Assembly (NCBI GenBank): GCA_039096225.1
Contig: JBBPEB010000014.1
Span: forward strand, 756,501-820,500
Direction of reading: 5' to 3'
DNA from: Blastocystis sp. Blastoise
Taxonomy: Eukaryota > Sar > Bigyra > Opalinata > Blastocystidae
DNA length: 64,000 nt
Each line of letters starts with the position of its first letter. The first letter of the stretch is position 1. Positions 1 through 13,803 of this stretch are shown here, in pieces. Below the pieces are notes generated by a model. The model made no database searches and had not been told where the DNA came from. It worked only from the letters and a program-made list of their open reading frames with translations. The translations under genes and the position numbers were made by a program.

Positions 1-2119
1 TAAACAAATATATATGAATAAATAGTATTAAAAAAGTATATATATATACTCGACAGTTTTTTGATTGTATTGAATTAAAAGTGAATAAATAAAAGAATCA
101 AAAGAAGGTGTTGAAATAGATGGATATAATAAAAGTATAAGTATATATAAAGAAAGAGTAGAACTATTTTCACGAACAGTAAAGTTTTCTATATATTTAT
201 AATAAATAAAATATGTTTTTATTATATATATATGATTATAAACGAATTCTATGATAAATATATATACTAGATAGTGAATTTAGAATACTTATTGTAATCT
301 CACAATAATCAACCATAAATGTATCCTTTCCTAATAATATATATCGCTCTATAATATCAAGATATATAGATATAGAAGGAGGATTTGTTTGTAGGGATGG
401 TAATAACGACGTATAAAGACTGTGAAGGTAGGAAGTATATGTAATACAATGATTTAACTAGATATATATATATATATTGTTATAATTATAATTTTTTTTA
501 TTAATCTCATTATTTGATTATAATTAAGATTATATTATTTTTAATTTTTAGATCTATTATTATAATAATATGATAATTATATACAATCTCTTTGAAAAGT
601 TGAAGACTTTCTTCTTGTATTGATATATTAGAGGTTAATTCAGGAAGGGTAAGAACAGACTGAATCAACTGTAATAACACTGAAATAGTATTTTCATCAA
701 GTTGTTGTATATACTAAAGAAAATCATTAATATATATATATATATATATTTGAAAAAAGAATGAAAATAAGAGCAGACAGTGAAATATGGATAATATAAT
801 AAATTTAAAATATATATATATATATATACACATAGCATTTTTCTTAATAAAGAGATTAATATAAATTGGAAATGTTCATGATTCCCGCCTTCATCTACTT
901 TCTCCCAAAGAACTAAAATATTCGCAAATAATGTGGGATAAGTATCATTACCTAAGGATTTCATACATGTATATATTTTATCAAGAGATTCATATATTGA
1001 TAACACTATATTACTATAAGATACACTCTATATATATATATATATATAATTAATATAATATTAATATTTTAAATAATTATAGATATAAATCTATAATCAG
1101 AATAATAAATAGAAATGATAAATAATAATGAAAAATACTTTTAATATTTGGATAAGTGAGTTAATATAATTAGACATATAAGGTTGAAATGCTTCTTTAG
1201 GGAAATTCATATCGGATGAAATACTATTGATTGTTGTTATACATGTTAATTGTAACTAGAATAATATATATTCATAAATATTATGAATATATATATATTC
1301 AATAAATAACAAAATATATTCAATAAATAACATATATAATTAATAAATAAGATTAAAAAAATCATAAATAACATATAAAATCAATAAATAATATATATAT
1401 ACAGCAAGATCTTGAGTTTGAAGATATGAGGTGATATGTTCAAATAATTGATGATAAATCTCTTTGGTTATATCATTTTTCCATTCTACACACAATTGTA
1501 AACATCTACATTTTAATATATTTGATAAATATGTATATTGTTTATTATTATATAAAATAGCAGAAGTAGAAGCAGAGAAGCAAGGAGAGATTAATTGAGG
1601 GAACCAGAAAGAAGAGAAAGGTTGAAGAGAAGAATACAGAGATGGAGTTAATGAAATTAAATTATATAAATAATCTAACTGTTGAATTGACTATATATAT
1701 ATAATGATTGTTATGAATTCATAATATAAATAGGAGAAATGAAATGACCAAAAACACAAATGAAATTGTAGAAATTAAATATACTGATATATTAATAACA
1801 ATATATTGATATATTAATAACAATATATTGATATATTAATAACAATATATTGATATATTAATAACAATATATGGCTATATTAATAACAATATATGGATAT
1901 ATACTTCAATAGATGATGATTGAATCAGTTCATTAATATGCTCATATTGTGAAGATGTATATTGATATATATATTGAGGATATTTCTTTGTAATCTCTTT
2001 ATATAATGAAATAGCTTCTTGTATACATTCATCAGAATTCTATATATATGACAATTATTGTTACAAAGAATAGTTTTTTGTTTAGAGATAGAAATATATG
2101 TTAATTTCAAAATTATATG

Positions 2120-2154
<35 letters not shown>

Positions 2155-3091
2155 GTTTCTATTAATAAATTCTTCTGGATCTTCAACATAAGAAATAAGA
2201 ATCGAAGGTGATAAATAGAGAATATTATAGACTATTGTATGTATACATAAATATAGCTGATCTGAAGTCATAAATGTATTTATATTCTAAGGAAAAGAAG
2301 TTATAAAATATTGACAGACAAGTAATATCAGAGATATTAATAATAATAATATTGAAGTTCAATATAGTAAATTAAATATATTAAATATAATAAAATAAAT
2401 AAAAAAACATAAATATAATAAATTGAATAAATATAATAAATAGAATACATATAATAAATAGAATACATATATTTAATACATTTCGAATAATGGATGTATA
2501 TGAATTAGGATCGACATTCCCCTGGCTATTTTGTTCATCTTCAGGTAATAATAAGTCAAAAGTAGATACAAGAAACGATAAGGCACGTGTATTTAAAGAG
2601 TATAAAGAGGGACTAAATAATATACATAACTCAATAAATAAAAATGATTTTAATAAATAAATAAATATATATATACGTATTTGATGTGAATATTGAACAT
2701 AAATATTGAATATATGTATTAAGAATAGTTATATAGGATTCTGTGTATATATATAAGGCTTGTTTGCTTGTTTCTACATAGATCCTATAATAATGAATAT
2801 GAATGACTAAAATTAGAATAAATGGATATAAATATATCTATATTCAAGAAATATAGTAAATGAATAATAAACAAATATTTTAATAATAATATACTTGGTA
2901 AGCCATTTACATGTTGATTCTATATCTCTTTTATTATCTTCCCCAATAGTAGAGTAAATAGATAATAATATAGATAAAGAAGAGATAAGAGGAGGTAGAA
3001 GAGAAGATAAACTTGAAGCATCGTTAGGTAAATATCCATATATAGATATCTTATATATACACTATACAGAGATATATATATAAGCAATATT

Positions 3092-3140
<49 letters not shown>

Positions 3141-4343
3141 GAAAGAGAGAATGATGAAAAATATTAAAGTATTCATAAAATGTACTTATGATAAAAACGA
3201 AAAGAAACAATAATTCTATTTTAAAGATTGATTACAGTATATATATATATATATATATACATTTCATTGTATAATGTAATAATTTGGATATGTATTGAGA
3301 AGAAGATGAAAGGAGATTTTGAATATTACTATATAGATGATATGATATGATTAATAGCTTAAATATAATTGAATTTAACAATTATTTAGATATTTTAGTT
3401 TTATGTACTATTATATGTATATTTAACATAAAAATAGAAGAAAATTAAAAAAAAACTACAAAAAATACAAATACAAAAACAATAATATATACTCTCCTTG
3501 TAATGAATTGATCATGACTGTATATATATTAACTAAAGAAGGTAAGAGTCGTAGAGATAAAGAATAGAAGGCCTTTCTTGCCATAGGCAGTCTTTTTGAT
3601 GCATGTTCCGATATAACAGAATAAAGCATTATACTAGAGGGAATAACATATAGTATAGAGATGAATAATTATACATATATAAACAAAACAATATTCATAA
3701 ATAGAACTATATACACAGCTTGTGTTTGTAACATAATATTGTTGGAGTTAATACAATCAAAAAGAACATCAAATAATTCTGTAAAATCATTTGGCCAATC
3801 ATATCGAGAGATTCGACTTACTACAGCACTTAATTGATGAATAAATAAAAATGATTCACAAGGAACTTTCACCTATATAATAATCAAATAATAAAAACAA
3901 GATTACGATGACATATATTAGTAAAAAAACATTTATATATATAACTAGAATACTTGATTTAATAGATTTGTTTTCAATAACGTTCTTTCCTCATTAGATA
4001 TAGAACTAGAGGATAATTCACCTCTTCCAGATCGTCTCCATTGACGTTCTATAGAATTCTTTAAGCAAATCAAGGATAATAAACGAATTGAAGATTGTAA
4101 AGACGACATTTCAGAAATTTGCTACATATCATTCATAATTTATAAATATTTAAACATATTCATATCATAAATATATAATATATTTACCTGGAGTGATAAA
4201 ATAAATCCAGGATGAGTCTCTGCATTTCTAAATTCCATTTCTTCATCTGGTGTGAATTTAGTTTCTATACTCTGAGATCTTTTTAATAAAGATATAACAT
4301 AATCGATAGTTTCTGGAGTAAATTGTGCAGGCAAATTCAACAT
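1..4343 (-). CDS. IPO11: Importin-11-like karyopherin (partial, 3' end outside the window)
   Basis: This is a nuclear transport receptor of the importin-beta superfamily, importin-11/Kap120 type, which carries cargo through nuclear pores under Ran control. The ATG is at 4343-4341. The first exon (MLNLPAQFTPETID...) and the next ones show the importin N-terminal pattern: 'ETHPGFILSL', then 'LKNSIERQWRR', then 'RYDWPNDFTELFDVL', then 'ASKRLPMARKAFYSL'. Each aligns in order with the start of animal importin-11. Later exons are Leu/Ile-rich helical-repeat sequence, for example around 860-1006 ('PTLFANILVLWEKVDEGG'). Introns are numerous and mostly GTATAT...ATATAG. The last visible exon (about 51-190) is still open and ends at a GTATATATA donor near position 50, so the gene continues past the left edge. 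Family assignment rests on the N-terminal half; the C-terminal half is too divergent to place by eye. Confidence 0.82.
1783..1890. repeat. 22-bp tandem repeat in an IPO11 intron
   Basis: A unit of about 22 bp (AATAACAATATATTGATATATT) is repeated about five times, the last copies diverging. It lies in an intron of the importin gene and has no coding potential. Confidence 0.75.
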
Positions 4344-5112
4344 TATAATCTCAACTTTTCTATATAAAGTTTAAATATTCATGAAAATAATCAGAATCAT
4401 AAATATGAAGTATAATATAGTTGATTTACACAAAATTATCTCAACTGATGATAAAAGAAAGATGAAAAATAATATTCAATTTTTGTTTTTTTTTTAATTC
4501 TATTTTTATGTATATATAAATGTTAATTAGTTGCTTAGGTGCTTACTAAGATTCTAGAGACAGTGTAGACAAGAAAAAGCATGTATCTTGTTAAATATTG
4601 GTAATTCCTATGTCATAATTGATATCTTTAGGCTTCAATTTGAATGGAAATAATATGAATGTTCATTTAGAATAATTGAATTCATATAAGAGTGTATAAA
4701 ATAGTAGAAACCGTAAAAAAAAACAATATAATGACCAAGTTGAAGATTTAATACAAGAATATGAATGGGAGCATCACATAGATAAGATAAATAGTACAGG
4801 AATAGCTTAAAAGAAATAAATTGAATACGAAAATGAACTAATAGATCAGAAAATAAAAATAATGAAAAATAATTGTGATGATTACTAAAAAAAATATTAT
4901 TATTAAGAATAGCAAAAAGAGAATTCTTCAAAGAAAGTTTTCACGAACAACTTTGAATAAAAATAAATATCTCTTGAGGAGAGATAGCAAATATTTGTAA
5001 CATATCAAAAAAGTAACCAGAAAAAAGAAAAATGGTAAAAAAACAATAAAAAAAAAGCAATAAAAGAACAATTTAAAATATATAATAACCAAATCAATAG
5101 GAATACTGATGA
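4344..5112. other. Intergenic stretch, no gene seen
   Basis: This separates the start of the importin gene from the end of the RING ligase; both are on the minus strand. It should hold the ligase 3' UTR and the importin promoter. A minus-strand open frame at 4635-4931 has no ATG, is Phe/Tyr/Leu-rich low-complexity sequence and shows no family signature, so I do not call it a gene. Confidence 0.6.
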
Positions 5113-5232
5113 TTATGCTGGCCAGAAGAGAATAACAACAAATATAATTAGAATACCATAAATAAGCATATCATAACATTGATCTCTTCTTCCTATATAA
5201 ATAAAAGAATAGATATATAATGTATAAGATAG

Positions 5233-5290
<58 letters not shown>

Positions 5291-5476
5291 TCTTCTTTGT
5301 TCAGGAGTTAATTCTTTCTTTTTCTAAATATATAAATGATAATAATGATAATAAAGATAATAAAATTAATTAAGATAATAATTATATATATATATATACT
5401 TGTGGAGGGAGAATAGGATGCCTGCATGTTGGACAATCAGGTTTGTCTTCTATTAACCATTTATCAATACAGTCAG

Positions 5477-5520
<44 letters not shown>

Positions 5521-6833
5521 GTTATTGATACTATATTATATATAGTTATTTAAATAATATTATAACAATAGAACATGAATTATTGAGACTATATAAAAAA
5601 CTAAAATGATTATATATATATACAGTGGAATATATGATGACAAGGGAGGACTTTGACCATATCTGTATCATTAAAATCATCTAAACAAATAGCACATGTA
5701 TTATCCATCTTCTCTATATCCTTTCTATAATGTATAATAAGAATATATGTTTATTCAATAGTATATAAAAAAAGAATAAACAAAATGATGAAAAGAAAAT
5801 ATATATAAACTAAGAAAAGCGATAAAAAAAAAATAATAATAAATCATACACTTTAGAATAATGTTTGGCAGGTATTTTTAATACCGCTCGTTGTCGTTCT
5901 TTTCCTTTACAGAGTTTAACTATAAATTGATAAGCATAAAGAAGACCTATCAATACCCACATTGTACTAATCATCTATATATATATATATATAATTCATA
6001 TTAGAATAAAGTAGAGAAGATTTATATATATATACTATGGAGAAGAGAATAGATATCATCCACATATTTGGAGACTCATAATCAACTATATAATAATAAT
6101 AATAAATATAAACATAATGAATATAATAATTATAATAATAAATATAATAAACATAATAAACATAATAATCAGATATATAATAAATATAAAAATACAATAA
6201 AAACATAATAAATACAATAATAAAAACAATATAAACATAATAATTCATATACTATCTCCAGTAGTATTAAGAGTTGCTTCGACTGTTTTATTCTCTATAA
6301 AAAGTTGTCGAAGAGAATCACCTGTTTGTTTTAATATATAAACGGCTACAATATTTACTTCCTGAGCAAGATTCTCTTCTTCCTCTGAAAAATAAAGTCG
6401 TCGGAGACTGTCACCGTTCCATAAGTCTAATTCATAATTCATAATAATTGCAGCTTTTGCACCACTCCTTTGAATCTATAAATAGTTAACATCATATTCA
6501 AATGAATAAAGAAATAATTAAGCAAAAACAACATAATTTCATAAGAAAAACAAAAAATACATTAAGAACTTTCGTAAGATCGGTGCATGTTGGAGACTGA
6601 CCCGATAAATTATCTCTAGCTAGCACAAACTTTCCTGTAGCATTCATAGTTAAGTTTGTACACGCATCAAAAGGATCTGCAAGAACCATTTCTCCACTTA
6701 TTTGACTAGTTTCATTCATTTCATTTGCAAAATATCCTCTTGCATGATAATAAGCGGCTCGGTTTGGTTTCGTAATGACCAAACCATTCACAATAAATAA
6801 AATTAATAGGAAATTAACTATTCTATTCAACAT
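5113..6833 (-). CDS. PA-TM-RING E3 ubiquitin ligase (RNF13/RNF167/GRAIL type)
   Basis: A membrane-anchored ubiquitin ligase of the endomembrane system. The ATG is at 6833. Order: signal peptide (hydrophobic run within the first about 20 residues, before 'VITKPNRAAYY'); protease-associated domain with 'DPFDACTNL' and 'RSGAKAAIIMN'; transmembrane helix ('MWVLIGLLYAYQFIV') followed by a basic stretch 'KGKERQRAVLK'; then RING-H2 'CAICLDDF...LPCHHIFHCIDKWL...CPTCRHPI', giving the C3H2C3 ligands. This order is diagnostic of the family. The RING is split by an intron. After the RING, 'ELTPEQRRR' runs into a (TA)n tract. Past an ATATAG acceptor lies a second hydrophobic segment 'MLIYGILIIFVVILFWPA' ending TAA at 5115-5113. 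A C-terminal membrane segment is unusual for the family, and its donor site is not a normal GT (see findings), so this last exon is less certain. Confidence 0.85.
5233..5288. repeat. (TA)n tract in the RING ligase gene
   Basis: An uninterrupted TA dinucleotide tract of about 56 bp follows directly on the minus-strand coding sequence 'EQRRR'. It may be intronic. If retained it would be read as alternating Tyr-Ile with no stop, then a short alternative tail. Confidence 0.85.
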
Positions 6834-7623
6834 TTTACTTCATTTACTTTATAGAATCAATACATAAATAATCTGGAAACACGATTTCTTAATTATGCCA
6901 AAATAAAGCTGGGAATCTCTTGTGAAGGTAACACCCAGATTAATTCATCGATTAATTCTTAGAATAATTTTATAAACTTTCTGATTGGCTTAACTTCGTT
7001 TCTAAACCAATCCAAACGCACGTTTCGTTCCAGTTATCATTCAGTCCGACTGACTTCATCTCTTCATTTGATCTCAAAGAATATATTTATTTCATTCAAA
7101 AATGAATATTTCGTTGAATGGATATGGAATATATTGTAAAACTGTATTGCTTTATTCATTTGTCTACTTGATTTTATTATTTGTATCTAATTGATTGACT
7201 GACTTCATAATTGTTATGAATTAAAACTGTAAAAAATTTTGTTTTCATAATCACTATCTACATAGCTATTTGTATAATGACTTCGTTTCAATTCTTTTAG
7301 TAGATATTTGTGGTTTACTTTATTTTAATTATTCCTTTTCATCTATTTATTATATTAGACTTATCGAATAAAAAACATAGATCATAAAACAAATTTCTTT
7401 TAATGAAATAGATCTTCATTATAGAAATTATTGTTTTTAAACAGTATTCATTCATTTTTAAATTTTCATTCTTGTTTCAACATCGATAGATCGTTGATTC
7501 AAATGAATAAGTGATCTATCTAGACTGTTTTTTGTGTCATAAACAAAATTATCGTTCTTTTACAAACATAAACAAGAATAAAATATTTTATATAAGATAG
7601 ACAATAGTCAATAATTCAAATGC
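6834..7623. other. Intergenic stretch with RING-ligase promoter and MSH4 3' flank
   Basis: No open frame or RNA gene was recognised. The part next to 6833 is less AT-rich than the rest and carries two CCAAT-box-like elements, listed separately. The remainder is AT-rich spacer up to the MSH4 stop codon. Confidence 0.6.
6983..7012 (-). promoter_or_regulatory. Paired CCAAT-box-like elements upstream of the RING ligase
   Basis: GATTGG at 6983-6988 (CCAATC on the minus strand) and CCAAT at 7007-7011 lie about 150-180 bp upstream of the minus-strand ATG at 6833. The spacing and the pair suggest NF-Y-type sites, but this is motif evidence only. Confidence 0.3.
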
Positions 7624-8699
7624 TTATTTCAGTTTTCTTTTCACATAGGCTTGGTCAACAGTTTGAGTTAATGGGAGTAAATTACCTTTAAGTTTCTTTT
7701 GATTTCGTTTCACTAGAGAACTTGTTGACTTTACGTTATCAGCTATTGAATTTGTTTTGTTTAAAGATTGTTGAATAGTTGAGTTCTTCGTCAACTCTTG
7801 AGTATTTGTGAATTCATTGAATAATACTTGTGGATGATCTTCATCATTCATTTGTTGTTTATTTTTACATAGATTTTCATTTTGAATAAGTTCTAATCCA
7901 GTATTAGTATTATGAGTTACTTGATTTTCTTTTTCATTTGTTGGCTCTACAGGAGTATTGAATATTTCATGTATATCATGATTAATAATTTCTTCAGGAT
8001 CTATAGATATTGAATTCTTCTTTTTCTCCTTCTCTATTTGATCATAAGTTGTTGTTTCTTCTGGACTCTCTTTAGAAGGTGTAAAAGAAAGAAATATTTC
8101 ATGTATACCAACTGAAACAGAGTCTTCTATATTTTTTAAAGAAGAAGAAGAAACAAAATCTTTAGAAAGAGTCAGGGTGTCTTGAACATCTATTTCTAAA
8201 CCTTCTGTATTATGTATACTGTTTCTATTAATAGAATCATTCGGTTGATTATTCATCTTTAATGAATCTTGATTATTTTTTAATTGATCTATCGATATAT
8301 TATTGTTATTCTTTGGAGATATTATTTGTTTTGTGGATATATTTCTATTAATCATATTGATATCTATAGATATAGAGTTCTCTTCCGTTTGTGTAGATAC
8401 AGTAGTGTTTTGTTGTTTAGAGAGTTCAGATAGAGAAGGATTGCTAGTTGGTTCTGTAGACATAGTAAAAAGAGAAGAAATAGGATGAATAGTATGTTTT
8501 GAATTAGTATTCGTATTCATCGGTATACTGTGTGTATCCATAGATAAATCAGGTGATACGATTGAGTCTTTAGAAGAGCTATATAGAGATGTAAGTACAC
8601 TTGAGGTCCCCTTAGTAGACTCAACAATAGATGCATTTGGTGTAGATATGATATTATTATTATTATTGTTATTGTTATTAATATGGTTATTAATATTAC

Positions 8700-8798
<99 letters not shown>

Positions 8799-8819
8799 CA
8801 TTAATGTTATTAATATTAC

Positions 8820-8909
<90 letters not shown>

Positions 8910-9866
8910 GTATAAATTTTAGTGACGTATCTAGACTATTCTTCTGTTTTAGATTATTTGTATTACTCATAGATATAGAAGACTTGTCTTGAAGATGTGT
9001 TTGAGATGATGTCCCTACAGAAAGAGTATTCTCAATATCAACATATTTAGGGGAATAACGAGAATATAAAAGTTGCAAGTACTGTCTGATCTATATATAT
9101 ATTATATATATATAATAAATATAATATATATATATAATAAATATAATATATATAGATACACCATCAATGTTTAGTGTAGATGAAGTTTGTAATGGTAACA
9201 GTCGATGAATGATAGAATATAATGTTGATAATGTATCTTCTGTTTTATCTTCTATATATAATATATAATATATATATAATACACAAATACTTGTTTTTGC
9301 TTGTTTTATATGAATTGTTGACACAATCTCTTGAGCTTTCTTGATAATATCTTCTCTATATATAGTAATACAATATATAATATTATATATATCAACTATG
9401 AATACTTGAGTCCCGATGCTTGTGCTGATAATATTCCATAATGAACAACTTCAGAAGAATTTGAAGAAGAAACGGAAGTATATATACCTTCCTTATTCTG
9501 ATAACTATATATATAATCATTATTAGAGTTATTATATAGATATTATTATTGTATATAAAGTCAATTCCTAACTATATATATATATATATATACTGATGAG
9601 TCATCATAAGTTGATGGGCCTGCTGTATGTAAAATGTCTGCATGTGAGTCATCTTCATAGAGGGATATAATAAATATAAACTATTGAACTATATATATAT
9701 TATAATGGTAATTATATAGTTATATATAAATGTGTATTATTAAATTCATTAATATATATATACATCCGAGTAATGTGTTGCTAATAGTGTATATGCATTG
9801 GATAGTGATTGTAAATATTCCATGAGTGACCAAGAAAGACACATACCATCTAAATAACTACTTCTA

Positions 9867-9898
<32 letters not shown>

Positions 9899-11386
9899 AA
9901 TTATATATATATATACCCTCGTCCCACTTCATCTAGAATGATAAGAGATGGTTGACAAAGAGTCTCACATATATAACTATATATATATATATGTTCTTAT
10001 TTATTAATAAAATATTTAATGTATATAAATAAATAAATATAATGATAATAAGTATATATACGCCACTTCCCTCATTTCCATGAGAAATGACGAAGCATTC
10101 GTCTCCATATCATCACCAAGTCCCAAACGTGTATATAAGCCACTAAATATCGGTAGACTACTGAACTATATATATATATTATAATAGAGACATAATGATA
10201 AGTATACTTGACAAGGTATATAGGATCCACACTGAGCAAGAATGGATATTAATATCATACTACGTATATAACTAGACTTACCTATACATATATATATATA
10301 AACATATATATATATATACCAGAAGCATTAGGTCCAGTGATCAGTTGACAGTGCTGCACGTTACTTAATAATATATCATTTCCTATATATGGTTTATTAG
10401 GAGCAGAAAGACTATCCTTAATTGGATCTATACATATATTAATATATATATATATATATACGTTTAGCTTCTTTAAGCGCATAGAGCTATATAATACATA
10501 TATATATTTAAATCAACTTTTATAAATACAGTTCCATTATTAAATTGAGGTCTGCCTAAAGATATATATATAATAAATAGATATATATAGAAATACTATA
10601 TGTTGATTTGCTCACTGTGACTGTTGTTGCAAAAGATAATACCTATTAATATATATATAACTATATATATATACCATATCTAATAGAGATACACCTTCAA
10701 CCATCTATATATATAACTATATAACTATATATATATAACTATATATATATATACTGTGGAAAAAAGAGGCATATGTTTACGTAGTTCATCTCTTAAGCTT
10801 TCTACGATCTATATATATATATATACATATTTATTCTTATATATATAACGAATATATCTATATATACTGCATCACTAAGTTTTATTAGAGTTTCTTGAAC
10901 CTCACTACATCTATATATATATATATATATATAGCTATATATATATAAATATATACCTTCTATTTAAGCTATTCATATCTTCTGTAGAGCAACGAATTCC
11001 TTTTTTGTCCTGAATACATTGAATAAAGACTCTATATACATATAAACATATATATATATATATACCCAGGTAAACTTTCCATTTTTTCAGAGATATAAAG
11101 ATGATACCCGCGGGAAACTGTATATTCACAATGAATTGGAAAAGGATCTAGAATAGTAATGAGAGAATAGATAGGAATAATATATATGTATATAATAATA
11201 TAACGAATGCTATGATTTGAAATAATAATATACATTGTTCTTTGTACATATCAGCTAATTTATATATTTGTTCAATTGTTTGTATATATGTATATCTATT
11301 AATATCATAAAGACCATTGATTCCTTCTTTTATACATAAACATAAGTTATGTCGAGATAACCGCGGATTTTTGGTACTAAGAATAG

Positions 11387-11436
<50 letters not shown>

Positions 11437-12419
11437 AATATTTTCATCAAAGAATGTATCTATATATAATCCTATTTCATTCCATTTCTCATGAGTAAAA
11501 ATCTTCTGAAGAACCTATATATATAGTATAATATTAATATGTTTATTATTATGTTTATTATTATTATATACAACTAATAATTGACATTGTACAGATGCCA
11601 TACAATTCCCCAATTTCTGAATCTATATATATATATATAACTTATTCAAGTATTAATAAAGTTATATTCATAGAACTAATATAAATCATAATATAGAAAG
11701 ATATTTGTGAAACATTTATAACTCTATAATATATTTAATATATATATACATAATTAATATTCTTTCTTAAATGAACTAATGACGAAATACTTCTTAATAT
11801 TCGAGCAATAGATTTCTCCTATATATACTATTCCATGGATCAAATATATATATATATATACTTTTTCTGTAGAGACAAGAGAAGAAAGAAGAATATCAAG
11901 ATCATCAAAACCTTTTATATTCTATATATAATTATATAATTATATATTATATATAATATAATATATACATTTGTAATAGTTTCAAATAGTTTTTGGTCAC
12001 TTAATAATTCTTCAATAGCATTCAATCGACTCTCAATAGTTGTCTATAATTTATATATATATAATAATAATAATAATACATACTTGATCTTTTGATGGAG
12101 AGAGTAAAGTGGACCTTAAAAGACGACTTCCTACTTTAGTCTATATATATACATAATTATATTTATTATCACAGTATACAAGATGATAATTCAATTTGAT
12201 ATAAAAAAAACAATAATTCTATATATATACATATGTATGATTGATGACTCCAAACAGACATAAATCCTGTTTACCTGTATATATATTACTAACTACTTCC
12301 AATTGCTTCAAACTCTCATAATCAATCCTACAACTACCATCAATATCTATACATATATATACATTATTATTATTATTTAAAGATTAATTTAAAATCGTTA
12401 TAATTATAATACACATTAA

Positions 12420-12478
<59 letters not shown>

Positions 12479-13803
12479 TCTTGGCCATAAAATAGAATTG
12501 ATATTATATATATATATATTATTTCTTGGCCATAAAATAGAATTGATATTATATATATATATATATATATTATATACCCTTCCATTCTACATGAATACTA
12601 TGATCTGCCAACATAAAGGATTGAGTATATTCAACATATTGAAATAAACAAGATGTACACGCTAATGCTAAATAACGTTTTTCAATATCAACATCTAATT
12701 TGGCCTCATCAATCTATATATATATATATACAAATATAAAATCATCTAGAATTGTATATAAACGAATTGATAAAAATTCATTTTTCCATATAATTTAATA
12801 ACTAATCTATATATATATATATACAGAGTACTGTTCAAGAAAATGAATCCCTATATATAAGAAGTAGTTAATTATAATAGAAAAAAGATATATATATAGA
12901 TATACCTTGTGTATCATCGAAATACTTACGAGCCACAGGAAGAAGTTGAACTTGAGTACTATCTGTATGATATATTGTATAATATATTAATAATATTTTC
13001 TTAAAACAAAAAACTACTCAATATAAATGAAAAAAAAAATTATTAAATACTATATATTTCTACCTTTATAGATTTGAGATAGTTTTTGAATTAATAAAGT
13101 TGAGGATTGTGTATTAGGATATAATATCACTTTAGGATTCATTCTATATCAATATGAATTCATTATATATACTATGATTCTATTATGTGTTTCTTTTATT
13201 CAAACATATATATATAATAATATAGAATAAACATACTTTTGAATTGTAGAAATAATATTAGTAAAACTCTGTGTATCTCTATATTATAAAAGTTTATAGT
13301 AATATATATAAATACCTAAGTTGTAATAATGACAACTTATGAAGAGCAAGAAGATTCATTGAGGAAAGTCCAACTTCTAATGAATGATTTACACAACTAT
13401 AGAGAGTCAATCATTTGTTTAATGAATAAAATCAATATATATTTTTTTACATAGAAATAACAACTCGATAACCATCAGAAGTAAGTAGATCTGATGAATC
13501 TGAAGATATACCACTTGTATTTGACTTTGAATTCCCACTTGAATAATTAGATTTTGAACTTTTTGATGACATCACTACTTAAACAGTAACATATTTATAA
13601 AAAAATAAGTTTGTACGAAAAGGATTTGACGATGAATGTGATTGTGAAGTCTTAGGGATATCCATTGGATGGTTTGTTGTCTAATACCATAATAAATTTT
13701 GTTATATAATATATACTCCTGTTGAATGTATTTTTTTAGTAGGTAATCCATCTGTTTCATCTGGAAATAATCCATCATTAAATTCTGCATACACACGTTT
13801 CAT
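7624..13803 (-). CDS. MSH4: Meiotic MutS homologue MSH4 with long poly-Asn C-terminal tail
   Basis: MSH4 forms a clamp with MSH5 that stabilises recombination intermediates for crossovers in meiosis. The start 'MKRVYAEFNDGLFPDETDG' (ATG 13803) keeps frame across the first two introns into a Ser-rich N-terminus. Then come 'VNHSLEVGLSSMNLLALHKL', 'KRYLALACTSCLFQYVEYTQ', 'LFGVINHT' and 'VGSRLLRS'. These match the connector and core of MSH4, with no mismatch-binding domain I seen. The ATPase has Walker A 'ITGPNASGKSS', 'GLGDDMETNASSFLMEMREV', Walker B 'LIILDEVGRGTS' and 'LLATHYSDV', followed by 'VHYGILSAQASGL'. The last exon (7624-9078) adds about 480 residues of Asn/Ser/Thr-rich, low-complexity sequence after the normal end of the family, including two long Asn runs. 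MSH4 is favoured over MSH5 on the core-domain matches. Stop TAA at 7626-7624. An E2F-like site lies just upstream. Confidence 0.88.
8651..8908. repeat. ATT/AAT trinucleotide repeat coding for poly-Asn in MSH4
   Basis: Two long nearly pure trinucleotide arrays are separated by a short interruption near 8798-8820. Read on the minus strand they give Asn runs broken by Ser, Ile and Asp. The reading frame stays open through the array and on both sides, which supports coding status. Poly-Leu and poly-Ile frames on the other strand are shadows. Confidence 0.9.
12473..12556. repeat. Tandem duplication inside an MSH4 intron
   Basis: A segment containing TTTCTTGGCCATAAAATAGA occurs twice in direct succession, separated by TA tract. 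It lies in an intron already dominated by (TA)n and looks like a recent local duplication. Confidence 0.8.

Noticed and set aside
4635-4931. 98-codon minus-strand ORF rich in Phe/Tyr/Leu
   Set aside because: No ATG start, low complexity and no conserved motif; composition like spacer sequence.
8517-8992. Poly-Leu and poly-Ile open frames opposite or beside the MSH4 Asn runs
   Set aside because: They are the other frames of an ATT trinucleotide array; only the Asn frame is continuous with flanking coding sequence.
7624-9078. The poly-Asn ORF as an independent gene
   Set aside because: Its upstream end continues in frame from an MSH4 exon through an ATATAG acceptor ('IRQYLQLLYSRYSPKYVD') and no separate promoter or start is evident; kept as the MSH4 tail, with cDNA needed for certainty.
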